In this document: in pieces, positions 6,965-15,655 of the stretch
Layout: every line of letters starts with the position of its first letter
Position numbering within the stretch: the first letter of the stretch is position 1
NCBI GenBank assembly: GCA_010672165.1
Contig: JAAHHN010000001.1
Span: 1-42,588, forward strand
DNA from: Spirulina sp. SIO3F2
Lineage (GTDB): Bacteria > Cyanobacteriota > Cyanobacteriia > Cyanobacteriales > Spirulinaceae
Length of the DNA stretch: 42,588 nucleotides
Direction: 5' to 3'
Position numbers and translations under genes: made by a program
The notes under the pieces: generated by a model
Told to the model about the DNA's origin: nothing
What the model saw: the letters and a program-made list of their open reading frames with translations, nothing else
Database searches by the model: none

Positions 6965-8755
6965 TTGATCCAAATTCGATCGCTATTTTCCCGATGGCGG
7001 GGGATTGGTCTAGCGGCATCCCTGGCAACCTTAGCCGTGCTGGGGGTGCGCTACCTGGGCGTGTTGCAAAGCCTAGAATGGGCAGCCTACGATCAGTTTG
7101 TGCGTTGGCGATCGTCTGCTCAACTCCCCCCCGACGATCGCATCAAAATTGTCACCATTGATGAGCCAGACCTCAGCGCAGGGGGTCAAGCCCTGATCTC
7201 CGATCGCGCTCTCGCCCAAGTGCTGCGGGCTTTGGCTGCGCAAGACCCCTATGTTATTGGTCTCGATTTATATCGAGACCTCCCTGTTCCCCCTGGACAC
7301 CAAGACTTAGTCGCTGCCTTGCGTGAGATCCCGAATGTGGTAGGGATTCAAAAAGTGGGTCATCCCTCTATTGTTCCTCAACCCGTTCTCAAAGAACTAG
7401 AACGCTCCACTGCGAGTGACTTTGTTGTCGATGGCGACAATCAAGTTCGGCGGGGATTTCTCTTTCTTATGGGCAATCAAGGAGAAACGATAGACGCCTT
7501 CGGCCCCCGGCTTGCCCTAACGTTTTTGGAAGCTCAAAATATTTATTTCGAGAAACTCTCAGAGGATTATTGGCGCTTAGGAGCAGCAACCTTTAAGCGG
7601 TTTGGGGGTTTTGATGGGGGATATGTTCGGGCCCATACGGGAGCTTATCAACTGCTGATTAACTATCGAGGTTCGGGTCAACAGTTTGAATATATTCCCT
7701 TTCGAGATGTGATCGCAGGTCAGTTCCCCCCGAATTGGGCACGGAATCGTATCGTGCTGATTGGTACAACGGCTGAGAGCTTGAATGATGTCTTTCCGGC
7801 GCCCGTCAGCGGTATTGGTCTGTTCCAATCTCCCAACCGCCTTTCCGGTGTAGAAATTCATGCTCACATCATTGCCCAAATCCTCGATGCTGCCCAGGGC
7901 ACTCGCCCTCTGATCCAACCGATCGCGGAACCGCTAGAAATACTCTGGACCCTTGCTTGGTCAGCCCTCGGTGCCATCGTGGTTTGGCCGGGGCGCATTC
8001 GAGAGAGTTTGCCCCTGTTTCGAATGGGTTCTCCTAAATGGCAGTTGCTTGGGCAACTGGGCATCATGCTTGGTTTGCTGGGAGTCCTTATGGGCAGCAG
8101 TTATATGTTGTTTGTGGAGGCCATTTGGCTACCGATTGTGCCCCCCGCTTTGGGTTTTATTACAGCCGGTGGGGCGATCGCCCTCTACAATGCCAATCAA
8201 GTCAATCAACTCCGGCTTAAGAACGAAATCTTAGATCGGTTGGCCAATGTAGATGGTCTGACCCAGGTGGCCAATCGGCGTTCCTTTGATCTGTATTTAC
8301 AGGATGCCTCTGCCCAAGCCCAAAAACAAGAGCAGTCGATCGCGCTGATTCTCTGCGATGTAGACTATTTCAAGCGTTACAACGATACGTGCGGTCATCA
8401 AGCTGGGGATGACTGTTTGCGACAGGTGGCTCAAGCCCTCAGCTCTTCGGTGAAACAGCCGGGCTGCTTAGTTGCCCGCTATGGGGGTGAAGAATTTGCC
8501 ATTATTCTGCCGGGGCTAGAACAAGCACAAGTGGAAGCGATCGCGGTCACGATTCAACAAACCCTCGTTCATCTGGCTTTGCCCCACCCCACCTCTGCGG
8601 TCAGCCCGCAAATTACCTTGAGTCTAGGGATTGCGATCGCCGCACGCCCACAACCCAGCTTCGACCCCGCCCAACTGATTCGCTGGGCAGACCAAGCCCT
8701 CTATCAAGCCAAAGAGGATGGACGGAACCGTTATTGCACTGTATGGGTCGATTAA
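6965..8755 (+). CDS. CHASE2-GGDEF diguanylate cyclase, membrane-bound
   Basis: This 596-aa protein makes c-di-GMP from two GTP. An N-terminal membrane anchor (about residues 8-30) is followed by an extracytoplasmic CHASE2 sensor (about 30-320, with GLDLYRDLP, VIGIQKVG-like and VLIGTTAESLND motifs). Three membrane helices follow (about 330-350, 362-385, 388-410), then a cytosolic GGDEF domain (about 430-590). The active site reads RYGGEEF near residue 507, with the metal/substrate residues in LCDVDYFKRYNDTCGHQAGDD, so catalysis is expected. The RxxD inhibitory I-site is replaced by QPGC. The frame opens with TTG 6965; no ATG lies nearby and the anchor begins at once, so TTG is accepted with moderate confidence. 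It converges with the adenylate cyclase gene 24 bp away. Confidence 0.85.
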   Translation: MIQIRSLFSRWRGIGLAASLATLAVLGVRYLGVLQSLEWAAYDQFVRWRSSAQLPPDDRIKIVTIDEPDLSAGGQALISDRALAQVLRALAAQDPYVIGLDLYRDLPVPPGHQDLVAALREIPNVVGIQKVGHPSIVPQPVLKELERSTASDFVVDGDNQVRRGFLFLMGNQGETIDAFGPRLALTFLEAQNIYFEKLSEDYWRLGAATFKRFGGFDGGYVRAHTGAYQLLINYRGSGQQFEYIPFRDVIAGQFPPNWARNRIVLIGTTAESLNDVFPAPVSGIGLFQSPNRLSGVEIHAHIIAQILDAAQGTRPLIQPIAEPLEILWTLAWSALGAIVVWPGRIRESLPLFRMGSPKWQLLGQLGIMLGLLGVLMGSSYMLFVEAIWLPIVPPALGFITAGGAIALYNANQVNQLRLKNEILDRLANVDGLTQVANRRSFDLYLQDASAQAQKQEQSIALILCDVDYFKRYNDTCGHQAGDDCLRQVAQALSSSVKQPGCLVARYGGEEFAIILPGLEQAQVEAIAVTIQQTLVHLALPHPTSAVSPQITLSLGIAIAARPQPSFDPAQLIRWADQALYQAKEDGRNRYCTVWVD

Positions 8756-8779
8756 CGAACAGTGATCAAAATCGGCTCT

Positions 8780-11700
8780 CTACAATCGCCCCAGCAACCA
8801 GCGGGTCTCCATCTGACCCCGACCCCGCACATCAATAATCCGTGACTCCTCATCAAAACGGAACTCACCCCTGAGCTGCTCATAAACCACTTGGGTGACT
8901 TGAATCTGATTGGGTTTGCCTTGGGATTCCATGCGAGAAGCAATGTTCACCGTGTCGCCCCAGAGATCATAGGTGAATTTTTTGAGACCAATCACACCCG
9001 CCACCACTGGCCCGGTATGAATACCAATGCGTAGTTGGAACGGCTGGCCATCCGGACGCTGGAATTGAGTGATCGCATGTTGCACATCCAGGGCTAAATC
9101 GGCGATCGCCATCACGTGATCTGGTGTGGTTCCCGGCATGCCCCCAGCCACCATATAGGCATCACCAATGGTCTTAATTTTTTCCAGCTCATACCAGTCA
9201 GCAAAGCGGTCAAAGATGGAGAAGATTTTGTTGAGCTGATCGACCAGATCCGTTGGTGAGGTCTCAGCCGCTAGGGAGGTGAAGTTGACGATATCAGCAA
9301 ACAAAATGGTCGCTCGTTCATGGCGTTCGGCGATTGCTTGCTCTTCCCGTTTGAGGCGTTCGGCGATCGGTGGCGGCAAAATATTCAGCAGCAAGCGTTC
9401 CGATTTTTCTCGCTCCATATGGAGAGCATCTTCCGCTTGTTTACGTTGGGTGATTTCGTTGACCGTTCCTTCGTAATAGAGGGGCTTGCCCTGCTCATCT
9501 CGCACGATGCGAGCATTTTCAGATGTCCAAATCAATGTGCCATCCTTACGACGCACTTGGGTTTGAAAGTCGGTGACCGAATCAAAGCGGTCAATTTGCT
9601 TGCGGAATTGAGCCCGTCGTTCGGTATCGACATAAAGCTGCTCATCAATTTTGGTCACCCGGGCGGCCATCTCCGCAAAGGAACCATATCCATACATCTT
9701 CACCAAAGCGGGGTTGGCGCTGATGTAGCGGCCGTCAAGCGTGGTTTGGAAAATCCCTTCGGCTGCATTTTCATAGATGCTGCGATATTTCTCTTCGGCA
9801 GCGGCGAGGGCATCAAGCACCTTTTTTCGTTCCGTGATATTACGAGCCACCCACATTACCGAGCGGTTGGGCAGGGGGGAAATCGTGGCCGCAAACCAGG
9901 CTTGGCTATGACCCACTGGCAAACTATATTCCCAGTTCAGGGTGCGTTCTTGGTCGATCGCGGTTTGAATGTAGTCCATAAACAGGTCAGCCGTTGCAGG
10001 CGGCAACACCTCCCGTACGGTTTTGCCCATGCGATCCACATGGGGTGCGTAGAGGGTTTCCGAATTGGTGCTGACAATCTTGCTATAGTGACCGTCATAG
10101 TCAAACACTGTGATGACATCAGTCATGGCACTAAAGAGCGCCTTGAGTTCGGCTTCTGAGGTGCGCAGGGCATCCTGCATCCGCTCCCGTTCACCCATTT
10201 CCATAATCAGTTGCATATTCAGCTCTTGCAACTCTTGGGTTCGGGACTGCACCCGAGATTCCAGTTCTTCGTTGAGCTGTTTCAGTTGGGCTTCGGCTTG
10301 CTTGCGATCGGTGATATCTTCAACGGTTCCTTCATAATACAGAACATCGCCGTGCATATCACAAACCCGGCGTGCATTTTCAGAGATCCAGCGGATTTTA
10401 CCGTCTCGACGCTTAATTTCAAGCTCAAAGCCAACCACTGAACCGTGCTGGGCGAGTTCGGTGATAAAGTCCTGGCGCTTGTGGGGTTCAACGTAAAGTT
10501 GCGACGCCACATCCGTGAGTTCCGCCATCAATTGCCCTGGAGAATCATAGCCATAGATACGGGCGAGGGCGGGGTTGGCACTCAGGTAAAAGCCTTCGGG
10601 GGTGGTCTGGAAGATCCCTTCAACTGCGTTTTCGAAGATGTTGCGATATTTTTCTTCAGCCAGGCGCATATCTTCGAGGGCTTGTTGGCGATCGGTGATA
10701 TCGATGCCCACCGTGAAGGCGGCTTGGCCATCGTCATATTTCTGGAAGGCAATCAGGTAGCTGCGCTCGACGCCATTGACCAGGGTCTTCACCTGGCGAA
10801 AATCATCTTCAATCGGGGTCGTGAAGAAGTCTTGCACAAATTCATTAAACTGTTGGCTGGCACTCAAAAAGCCGATGTCTTGACCCACAAAGTCTTGGGG
10901 CACCAAGCCAAATGTGCGAGCAAGCTGACGATTAACGCCCATATACTTGAGGTCGGCACTGATCCAAGAAACAATCCCCGGCACGGCTTCGAGCACCGCT
11001 TGTAGTTGCTCTTTGGAACGCCCGAGGTCTTTAATGGCTTGTTGGCGTGCGGTGACATCAATACCGACGGTGAAGGCGGCCTTACCCTGGTCATATTTTT
11101 GAGCGGCAATCAAATAGTTACGAACTTCACCATCAACGATCGCCTCCACTTCTCGGAAGGCATCATCAGTAGACCCCGCAAAAAAGTCTTCCACAAATGT
11201 GCCAAAGTCTTCACTAGCCTCCAAAAAGCCAATGGGCTGGCCGACAAAGTCTTGGGGCTTAAGGTTGAAGGTGTTGGCAAGATGGCGGTTGACGCCCATA
11301 TATTTGAGGTCTGAGCCAATCCAAGAGACAATCCCTGGTACGGCTTCAAGCACCGCTTGCAGTTGCTCTTTTGAGCGTTCTACATCTTCTAAGGCTTGAA
11401 CGCGCTGGGTAATATCAATCCCGACGCTAAAAGCTGCCCGACCCTTGCTATATTTGCGCACCACAATCAGATAGGTGCGGGGTTCGCCATTAACCCTGGC
11501 GTCAATTTCCCGCGAATCGTCCATGCGATCGCTGGCAAAAAATTCTTTGACAAAGTCATTAAACTCCGAGCTGGCTTGCAAAAAGCCAATATCTTTACCC
11601 ACAAAGTCAGCAGGAGTCAGGCCAAACATATCTGCCAGTTGGCTGTTGACCCCCAGATATTTCAAATCGGCGCGAATCCAGGAGACAATACCGGGAATTG

Positions 11701-12337
11701 CTTCTAGGATGGCTTTGAGGGCGGTCTCGGCTTGCTGACGCTCGACTACTTCATCCACAAGCTGATCGCTGGTCACTTGCAGGGCTGTGGTGCGCTCCTC
11801 AAATAAGGTTTCAAGGGCTTCAAAGGAAAGGGATTGTTGCAGGGTCGAGGGTTCTTCTGGTGTGATGGTCTCAAAAGCCCAAAGCAGTTGGTCTGCCAAT
11901 GGTGTGATGGTCACCGTAAACCATGGTCCAAAAATACTTTGGCTACTATCAATCTTGACCGGACGTTGCTCCACAATGACCATTTGCAGGGTCTGCTGGA
12001 TTTCAGCGTGTTGATGGGCTTCAAAAAGCCGCAGAAGAGGCTGATCTCCGAGCTCCGGACGCAGGAGTCCTTCGGCATCAGCAACTAAGATCTGGCAATG
12101 GTCTCCTTGGTGATCGGTGAGGGCAACCCCTGGCGCGATCGCCCCCAGGATCGCCGGCCAGTTGGGGGGAGTCTGCTCTGAAGCGGGGGGGTCGGAAGCA
12201 ATCATATCTGGAGACACCGCATGGGATGCAGCGCGGGAAACGGCAACGGCCTCGGTGGGGTCGGAATCAGGCGCAGGGCCCTCTTGCTCAAATAATGGGT
12301 CGGCAGCGGTGGTGGTAGAACAATCAAAACCGGACAT
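8780..12337 (-). CDS. Multi-PAS class III adenylate cyclase
   Basis: This 1185-aa protein, apparently cytosolic, converts ATP to cAMP. Six PAS-type sensor modules start near residues 203, 322, 442, 562, 731 and 846; the first three are close copies of one another (PGIVSW..DLKYxGVN). A coiled coil lies near 685-730. The class III catalytic domain runs from about 984 to 1185. Visible catalytic features are the metal Asp in LFADIVNF, the second Asp and Lys in KIKTIGDAYM, Asp in YDLWGD and the transition-state Asn/Arg in TVNIASRME. The Lys-Asp purine-recognition pair indicates adenylate rather than guanylate specificity. The N-terminal 150 residues are acidic and low in similarity to anything I recognise. 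PAS modules may bind haem, flavin or small ligands; which is not evident. Start ATG 12337. Confidence 0.88.
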   Translation of the reverse strand: MSGFDCSTTTAADPLFEQEGPAPDSDPTEAVAVSRAASHAVSPDMIASDPPASEQTPPNWPAILGAIAPGVALTDHQGDHCQILVADAEGLLRPELGDQPLLRLFEAHQHAEIQQTLQMVIVEQRPVKIDSSQSIFGPWFTVTITPLADQLLWAFETITPEEPSTLQQSLSFEALETLFEERTTALQVTSDQLVDEVVERQQAETALKAILEAIPGIVSWIRADLKYLGVNSQLADMFGLTPADFVGKDIGFLQASSEFNDFVKEFFASDRMDDSREIDARVNGEPRTYLIVVRKYSKGRAAFSVGIDITQRVQALEDVERSKEQLQAVLEAVPGIVSWIGSDLKYMGVNRHLANTFNLKPQDFVGQPIGFLEASEDFGTFVEDFFAGSTDDAFREVEAIVDGEVRNYLIAAQKYDQGKAAFTVGIDVTARQQAIKDLGRSKEQLQAVLEAVPGIVSWISADLKYMGVNRQLARTFGLVPQDFVGQDIGFLSASQQFNEFVQDFFTTPIEDDFRQVKTLVNGVERSYLIAFQKYDDGQAAFTVGIDITDRQQALEDMRLAEEKYRNIFENAVEGIFQTTPEGFYLSANPALARIYGYDSPGQLMAELTDVASQLYVEPHKRQDFITELAQHGSVVGFELEIKRRDGKIRWISENARRVCDMHGDVLYYEGTVEDITDRKQAEAQLKQLNEELESRVQSRTQELQELNMQLIMEMGERERMQDALRTSEAELKALFSAMTDVITVFDYDGHYSKIVSTNSETLYAPHVDRMGKTVREVLPPATADLFMDYIQTAIDQERTLNWEYSLPVGHSQAWFAATISPLPNRSVMWVARNITERKKVLDALAAAEEKYRSIYENAAEGIFQTTLDGRYISANPALVKMYGYGSFAEMAARVTKIDEQLYVDTERRAQFRKQIDRFDSVTDFQTQVRRKDGTLIWTSENARIVRDEQGKPLYYEGTVNEITQRKQAEDALHMEREKSERLLLNILPPPIAERLKREEQAIAERHERATILFADIVNFTSLAAETSPTDLVDQLNKIFSIFDRFADWYELEKIKTIGDAYMVAGGMPGTTPDHVMAIADLALDVQHAITQFQRPDGQPFQLRIGIHTGPVVAGVIGLKKFTYDLWGDTVNIASRMESQGKPNQIQVTQVVYEQLRGEFRFDEESRIIDVRGRGQMETRWLLGRL

Positions 12338-12815
12338 AACAGTTTACTGATGAGAAAGAAGCACAAGTTGGCAAGGCAATGCTGAAAAGGCGATCCTCAC
12401 AAAGTGATGATGCGATCGCTTGTTGTCTGTATACGGGTCAATAAAGGCAGCTTCGGGAGAATCTGCCCAAGAAAATAAAAAATCCCTTAGCGACGTTCAA
12501 TGAAAGGTCAAGAATGTAGTCACCGCTCCCTTTTTTGTTGCGTAACAAGCCTGGATCTACGGGAGAGCCATGCAAACCAGCGATTTTAAATCCTCCCGAT
12601 CCACAGGAAAAACCCGAGGAAGGATCTCAATATTGTTGTCAGAGCACCCAAAAACAACAGTAGAGCAAGGAGATGTGATGCAATGACCCTGAAGAGGTGA
12701 TGGCAGGCGAACTGGGATTCGGTTGATTGTTGTCCACTTGCGACGCACCTGCTCCCTTAAAATATTAAGGAAATATAATTTTTCCCATTCTAGCAACAGT
12801 CTTCTCTTCACACCA
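12338..12815. other. Divergent promoter region between cyclase and flavoprotein genes
   Basis: This 478-bp gap separates two divergently transcribed genes. It contains a HIP1 site near 12413, a TATAAT -10-like box at 12774-12779 about 37 bp before the flavoprotein start, and no clear -35 for it. No RNA gene, repeat or convincing small gene was seen. An 84-codon minus-strand frame (12557-12811) has no recognisable motif. Confidence 0.4.
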
Positions 12816-14552
12816 ATGTCAACTTCTCCCGCTCGTGATGTTCAAGTCATTCCTATTGCGGCCCAAACACGGCTGTTGCGATCGCGCACCTGGGATCGGC
12901 TCAAGTTTGAAATTGAATATGCTCTGCAAAAAGGCACCACGGCGAATAGCTATCTGATCGAAGGCGATCGTGTGGCGTTGATCGACCCCCCCGGTACCTC
13001 GTTTACCGAGATCTTCTTGCCGGTTCTGCAAGAGCGCATTGACCCCAAGACCATTGATTATTTAATTCTGGGGCATCTCAATCCCAACCGTAGTCGCACC
13101 TTAGGGCGCTTACTGGAACTTAATCCCCACCTCACAGTGGTTTGCTCGAACCCAGCGGCGCGATCGCTGCCCAAGCTGCTGCCTGAAACCCAGGTAAACA
13201 CCTTGGTGATCAAAAGCGGTGAACAAACCTTAGATCTCGGCCAGGGCCATCAACTGCGTTTTATCCTCACCCCCAGCCCCCGCTGGTCGGATCACCTCTG
13301 TACCTACGATCCCCAAACTCAAATACTCTTTACGGACAAGCTTTTTGGGGCTCATGTTTGTGGTGATCAGGTTTTTGATGAGGGCTGGCAAGTCTACCAA
13401 GAAGACCGCCGCTATTATTTCGACTGCTTGATGGCTCCCCACGCCAGCCAAGTGACGACTGCTCTGGAAAAGCTGGCTGCCTATTCGGTGCAATTCTACG
13501 CCCCTGGCCACGGTCCCTTGGTACGTTATGGCCGCCAAGAACTTACAGAGTCTTACCAAGCCTGGTTGACAGCCCAGCAAAATAGCAGCGCTCAAGTAGC
13601 ACTGATTTATGCTTCGGCCTATGGCAATACCGCGATTGTAGCCCAAGCGATCGCCCGAGGCATTACCAAAGCAGGTGTGGGCGTGACCGCAATTAACTGT
13701 GAGTTTGCCGAGCCAGAGGAGTTACAAGCCGCCCTCCAAGGCGCTGCTGGCTTTATTATGGGCTCACCCACGCTTGGTGGTCATGCGCCCACTCAGATTC
13801 AGACTGCTTTGGGTGTGGTGCTAGCCCAAACCAACCCCAAAGACCAATTGGCAGCGGTGTTTGGCTCCTATGGTTGGAGCGGCGAGGCGATCGATATGCT
13901 GGAGCAAAAATTCCGGGATGCGGGCTATCGCTTTGGCTTTGATCCCGTTCGGGTCAAGTTTAAGCCCACTGATGAGATCGTCAAATATTGCGAAGAGGCA
14001 GGCACGGACTTTGCCCAAGCCCTGAAGCGTCAACAAAAACGGCGTCAGTCCCAGAGTACTAAAGGTTCTGTCTCAGAATCCCAATCAGCTCGGACAGAGC
14101 AGGCGGTGGGGCGTGTGGTGGGATCACTCTGTGTGGTCACGACGACCAAAGGTGATCTCAACAGCGCGATGTTGGCCTCTTGGGTGTCTCAGGCGTCATT
14201 TAATCCCCCTGGCTTTACGGTGGCAGTGGCCAAAGAACGGGCGATCGAAAGTTTGCTATATGAAGGCAATGCCTTTGTGCTTAATATTTTGCCCGACGGC
14301 AGTCCCCTCCAGCGCAAGTTCACCAAGAACTATGCACCGGGAGAAGATCGGTTTACAGGCATCGCCACCGAGATTGCAGACAATGGTTGTCCAATTCTCA
14401 CCGATGGGTTGGCCTATCTAGAATGTGCTGTTACGAAGCGGATGGAATGTGGCGATCATTGGCTGGTTTATGCTAGTGCTAAAAAGGGCCAAGTCCTTGA
14501 TGATAATAATGTCACGGCGGTTCACCATCGTAAGACGGGTAGTCATTATTAA
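12816..14552 (+). CDS. flv1: Diflavin flavodiiron protein, Flv1-type
   Basis: This 578-aa protein has the cyanobacterial three-module layout: metallo-beta-lactamase-like domain (about 30-260), flavodoxin domain binding FMN (about 265-410, with LIYASAYGNTAIVAQAIARG) and a C-terminal NAD(P)H:flavin-reductase-like domain (about 430-578). Cyanobacterial A-type proteins reduce O2 to water without ROS, using electrons downstream of photosystem I. Where diiron ligands normally read HxExDH, this one reads HLNPNR. The later His and Asp positions appear as Arg (TPSPRW) and Lys (FTDKLFG). Such neutral or basic replacements are typical of Flv1/Flv2 subunits, which pair with a canonical Flv3/Flv4. No partner gene lies nearby. 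Flv1 rather than Flv2 is inference. ATG 12816 (MSTSPARDVQV) is preferred over the frame opening at 12723, which adds a non-homologous leader. Confidence 0.85.
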   Translation: MSTSPARDVQVIPIAAQTRLLRSRTWDRLKFEIEYALQKGTTANSYLIEGDRVALIDPPGTSFTEIFLPVLQERIDPKTIDYLILGHLNPNRSRTLGRLLELNPHLTVVCSNPAARSLPKLLPETQVNTLVIKSGEQTLDLGQGHQLRFILTPSPRWSDHLCTYDPQTQILFTDKLFGAHVCGDQVFDEGWQVYQEDRRYYFDCLMAPHASQVTTALEKLAAYSVQFYAPGHGPLVRYGRQELTESYQAWLTAQQNSSAQVALIYASAYGNTAIVAQAIARGITKAGVGVTAINCEFAEPEELQAALQGAAGFIMGSPTLGGHAPTQIQTALGVVLAQTNPKDQLAAVFGSYGWSGEAIDMLEQKFRDAGYRFGFDPVRVKFKPTDEIVKYCEEAGTDFAQALKRQQKRRQSQSTKGSVSESQSARTEQAVGRVVGSLCVVTTTKGDLNSAMLASWVSQASFNPPGFTVAVAKERAIESLLYEGNAFVLNILPDGSPLQRKFTKNYAPGEDRFTGIATEIADNGCPILTDGLAYLECAVTKRMECGDHWLVYASAKKGQVLDDNNVTAVHHRKTGSHY

Positions 14553-14729
14553 CTGACTCGATGAGTTATCCGACTTAGTATAGATATATATAATGGTTAA
14601 TGGTATTTCTAGTTATAATCATTTGTACTAGTAGAGTTTTATTATCTCAGCAGGTAGCTAATGTGGAAGATTAACTAAGCAGGTTAAAAACTCTAGTGAA
14701 TAAACTATCTCAAACTCAAAAAAACAAAG
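14553..14729 (+). promoter_or_regulatory. AT-rich leader of the CHAT-NACHT operon with an inverted repeat
   Basis: Two TATAAT boxes lie at 14589-14594 and 14614-14619, without good -35 partners. TAGAGTTTT (14632-14640) is exactly complementary to AAAACTCTA (14687-14695). The 46-base interior holds two AGCAGGT words. This could be an operator or a transcript hairpin controlling the operon. The assignment rests only on position and symmetry. Confidence 0.35.
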
Positions 14730-15629
14730 ATGAAGATTGAAGACCGTCACAGATTACTGGAGGAAGCAATAGAAGTCGTTCGTTTCTCCGATGTTGATTT
14801 GGGAGACGAGATGGCTTCTGAAGAAGTCGATCCTCTCAAAGAAAAAGTTGCTCGGCTTTTGGAAAATTTAAATAAAGAGATTGTAGGATTTTCTCCCCAG
14901 CTAAGTGTTTATCCCTTGCGTCGGAAATATTTCAAGATTGAAGAGCATCAACTTTCATCTGAAATCAAAGAGAGGATGCGCAACTATAACTTTTACAAGA
15001 TTGACATACCCATTACTCTCAAAGCGTCTTCGGATTGGGCATTTAGTAAATTAGTTTGCAATGTAGAGTTCTGTCCAGATGAACAAAATACTAAACAAGC
15101 AGATTCTTTGCCAGTAATCCATGATATATTTCCCGCTGATAAATGGCAAGAAATTTTAAATGTCCAAAACTCTCTCATATTAGGACTTGATGAAACTCTA
15201 ACTTTCCAAGCAGAGATTGGGGGGATTCAAAACAACTTATCTCAATCAAGAAATGAAACTCAAACCAAGTTAGCTTTTCAAGTTGAAGGAGTAATGAAGT
15301 TCGCGTTCGGACCATTTTCATATCGGATTCGTAAATGCCAGGTTAAAAGTCGAGGCAGAGGGAACTTCAAAGCTTGGTGGGAGTTTCAAGGAACTCAATA
15401 TGTTAACGAACAAGAGATTAAATTGGGTGTAGTTCTAATAGTTCCGAAGTCAAGAAAGAACTTTCCTACAGTCATAGGAGTATTAGAAGCACAGCATGAT
15501 TTTCAAATCTGGAGTGCGGATATATTGCGTTATCAGAGTTTTTTTCGGGAAGCAATTCAGCAATTTTTTTTGGGAGGTGCAAAAATTCAAGCTACTCAAG
15601 TTTGGCAAAATATTACTCAATTAGCTTGA
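14730..15629 (+). CDS. Unrecognised 299-aa partner of the CHAT-NACHT protein
   Basis: I do not recognise this family. The protein is soluble: no signal peptide and no membrane helix. An acidic helical N-terminus (about residues 1-60) precedes a beta-rich region (about 85-125, YKIDIPITLKASSDWAFSKL). A Gln/Asn-rich stretch (about 155-185) leads to a second beta-rich domain (about 185-270) with aromatic and basic residues (KSRGRGNFKAWWEF). The C-terminal helix is FFREAIQQFFLGGAKI. It lies 26 bp upstream of the TTG start of the CHAT-NACHT gene on the same strand, so the two are almost surely one operon. Both share AT-rich base use unlike their neighbours. Plausible roles are sensor, regulator or substrate of the CHAT protease; none is shown. 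ATG 14730 lacks a strong ribosome site. Confidence 0.7.
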   Translation: MKIEDRHRLLEEAIEVVRFSDVDLGDEMASEEVDPLKEKVARLLENLNKEIVGFSPQLSVYPLRRKYFKIEEHQLSSEIKERMRNYNFYKIDIPITLKASSDWAFSKLVCNVEFCPDEQNTKQADSLPVIHDIFPADKWQEILNVQNSLILGLDETLTFQAEIGGIQNNLSQSRNETQTKLAFQVEGVMKFAFGPFSYRIRKCQVKSRGRGNFKAWWEFQGTQYVNEQEIKLGVVLIVPKSRKNFPTVIGVLEAQHDFQIWSADILRYQSFFREAIQQFFLGGAKIQATQVWQNITQLA

Positions 15630-15642
15630 ATCAATCTTAACC

Positions 15643-15650
15643 AAGGAGAG
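15643..15650 (+). promoter_or_regulatory. Ribosome binding site fixing the TTG start at 15656
   Basis: AAGGAGAG lies five bases before TTG 15656. It is the strongest Shine-Dalgarno seen in this part of the window and decides the start of the CHAT-NACHT gene, which has no suitable ATG nearby. Confidence 0.65.
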
Positions 15651-15655
15651 ATAAG

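Noticed and set aside
9279-12350. Several plus-strand open frames of 60-280 codons opposite the adenylate cyclase
   Set aside because: They mirror the repeated PAS modules on the coding strand, and none has a domain or ribosome site. The minus-strand protein is unmistakable.
12557-12811. 84-codon minus-strand frame before the flavoprotein gene
   Set aside because: No motif and no clear ribosome site, and it sits in the likely promoter region.
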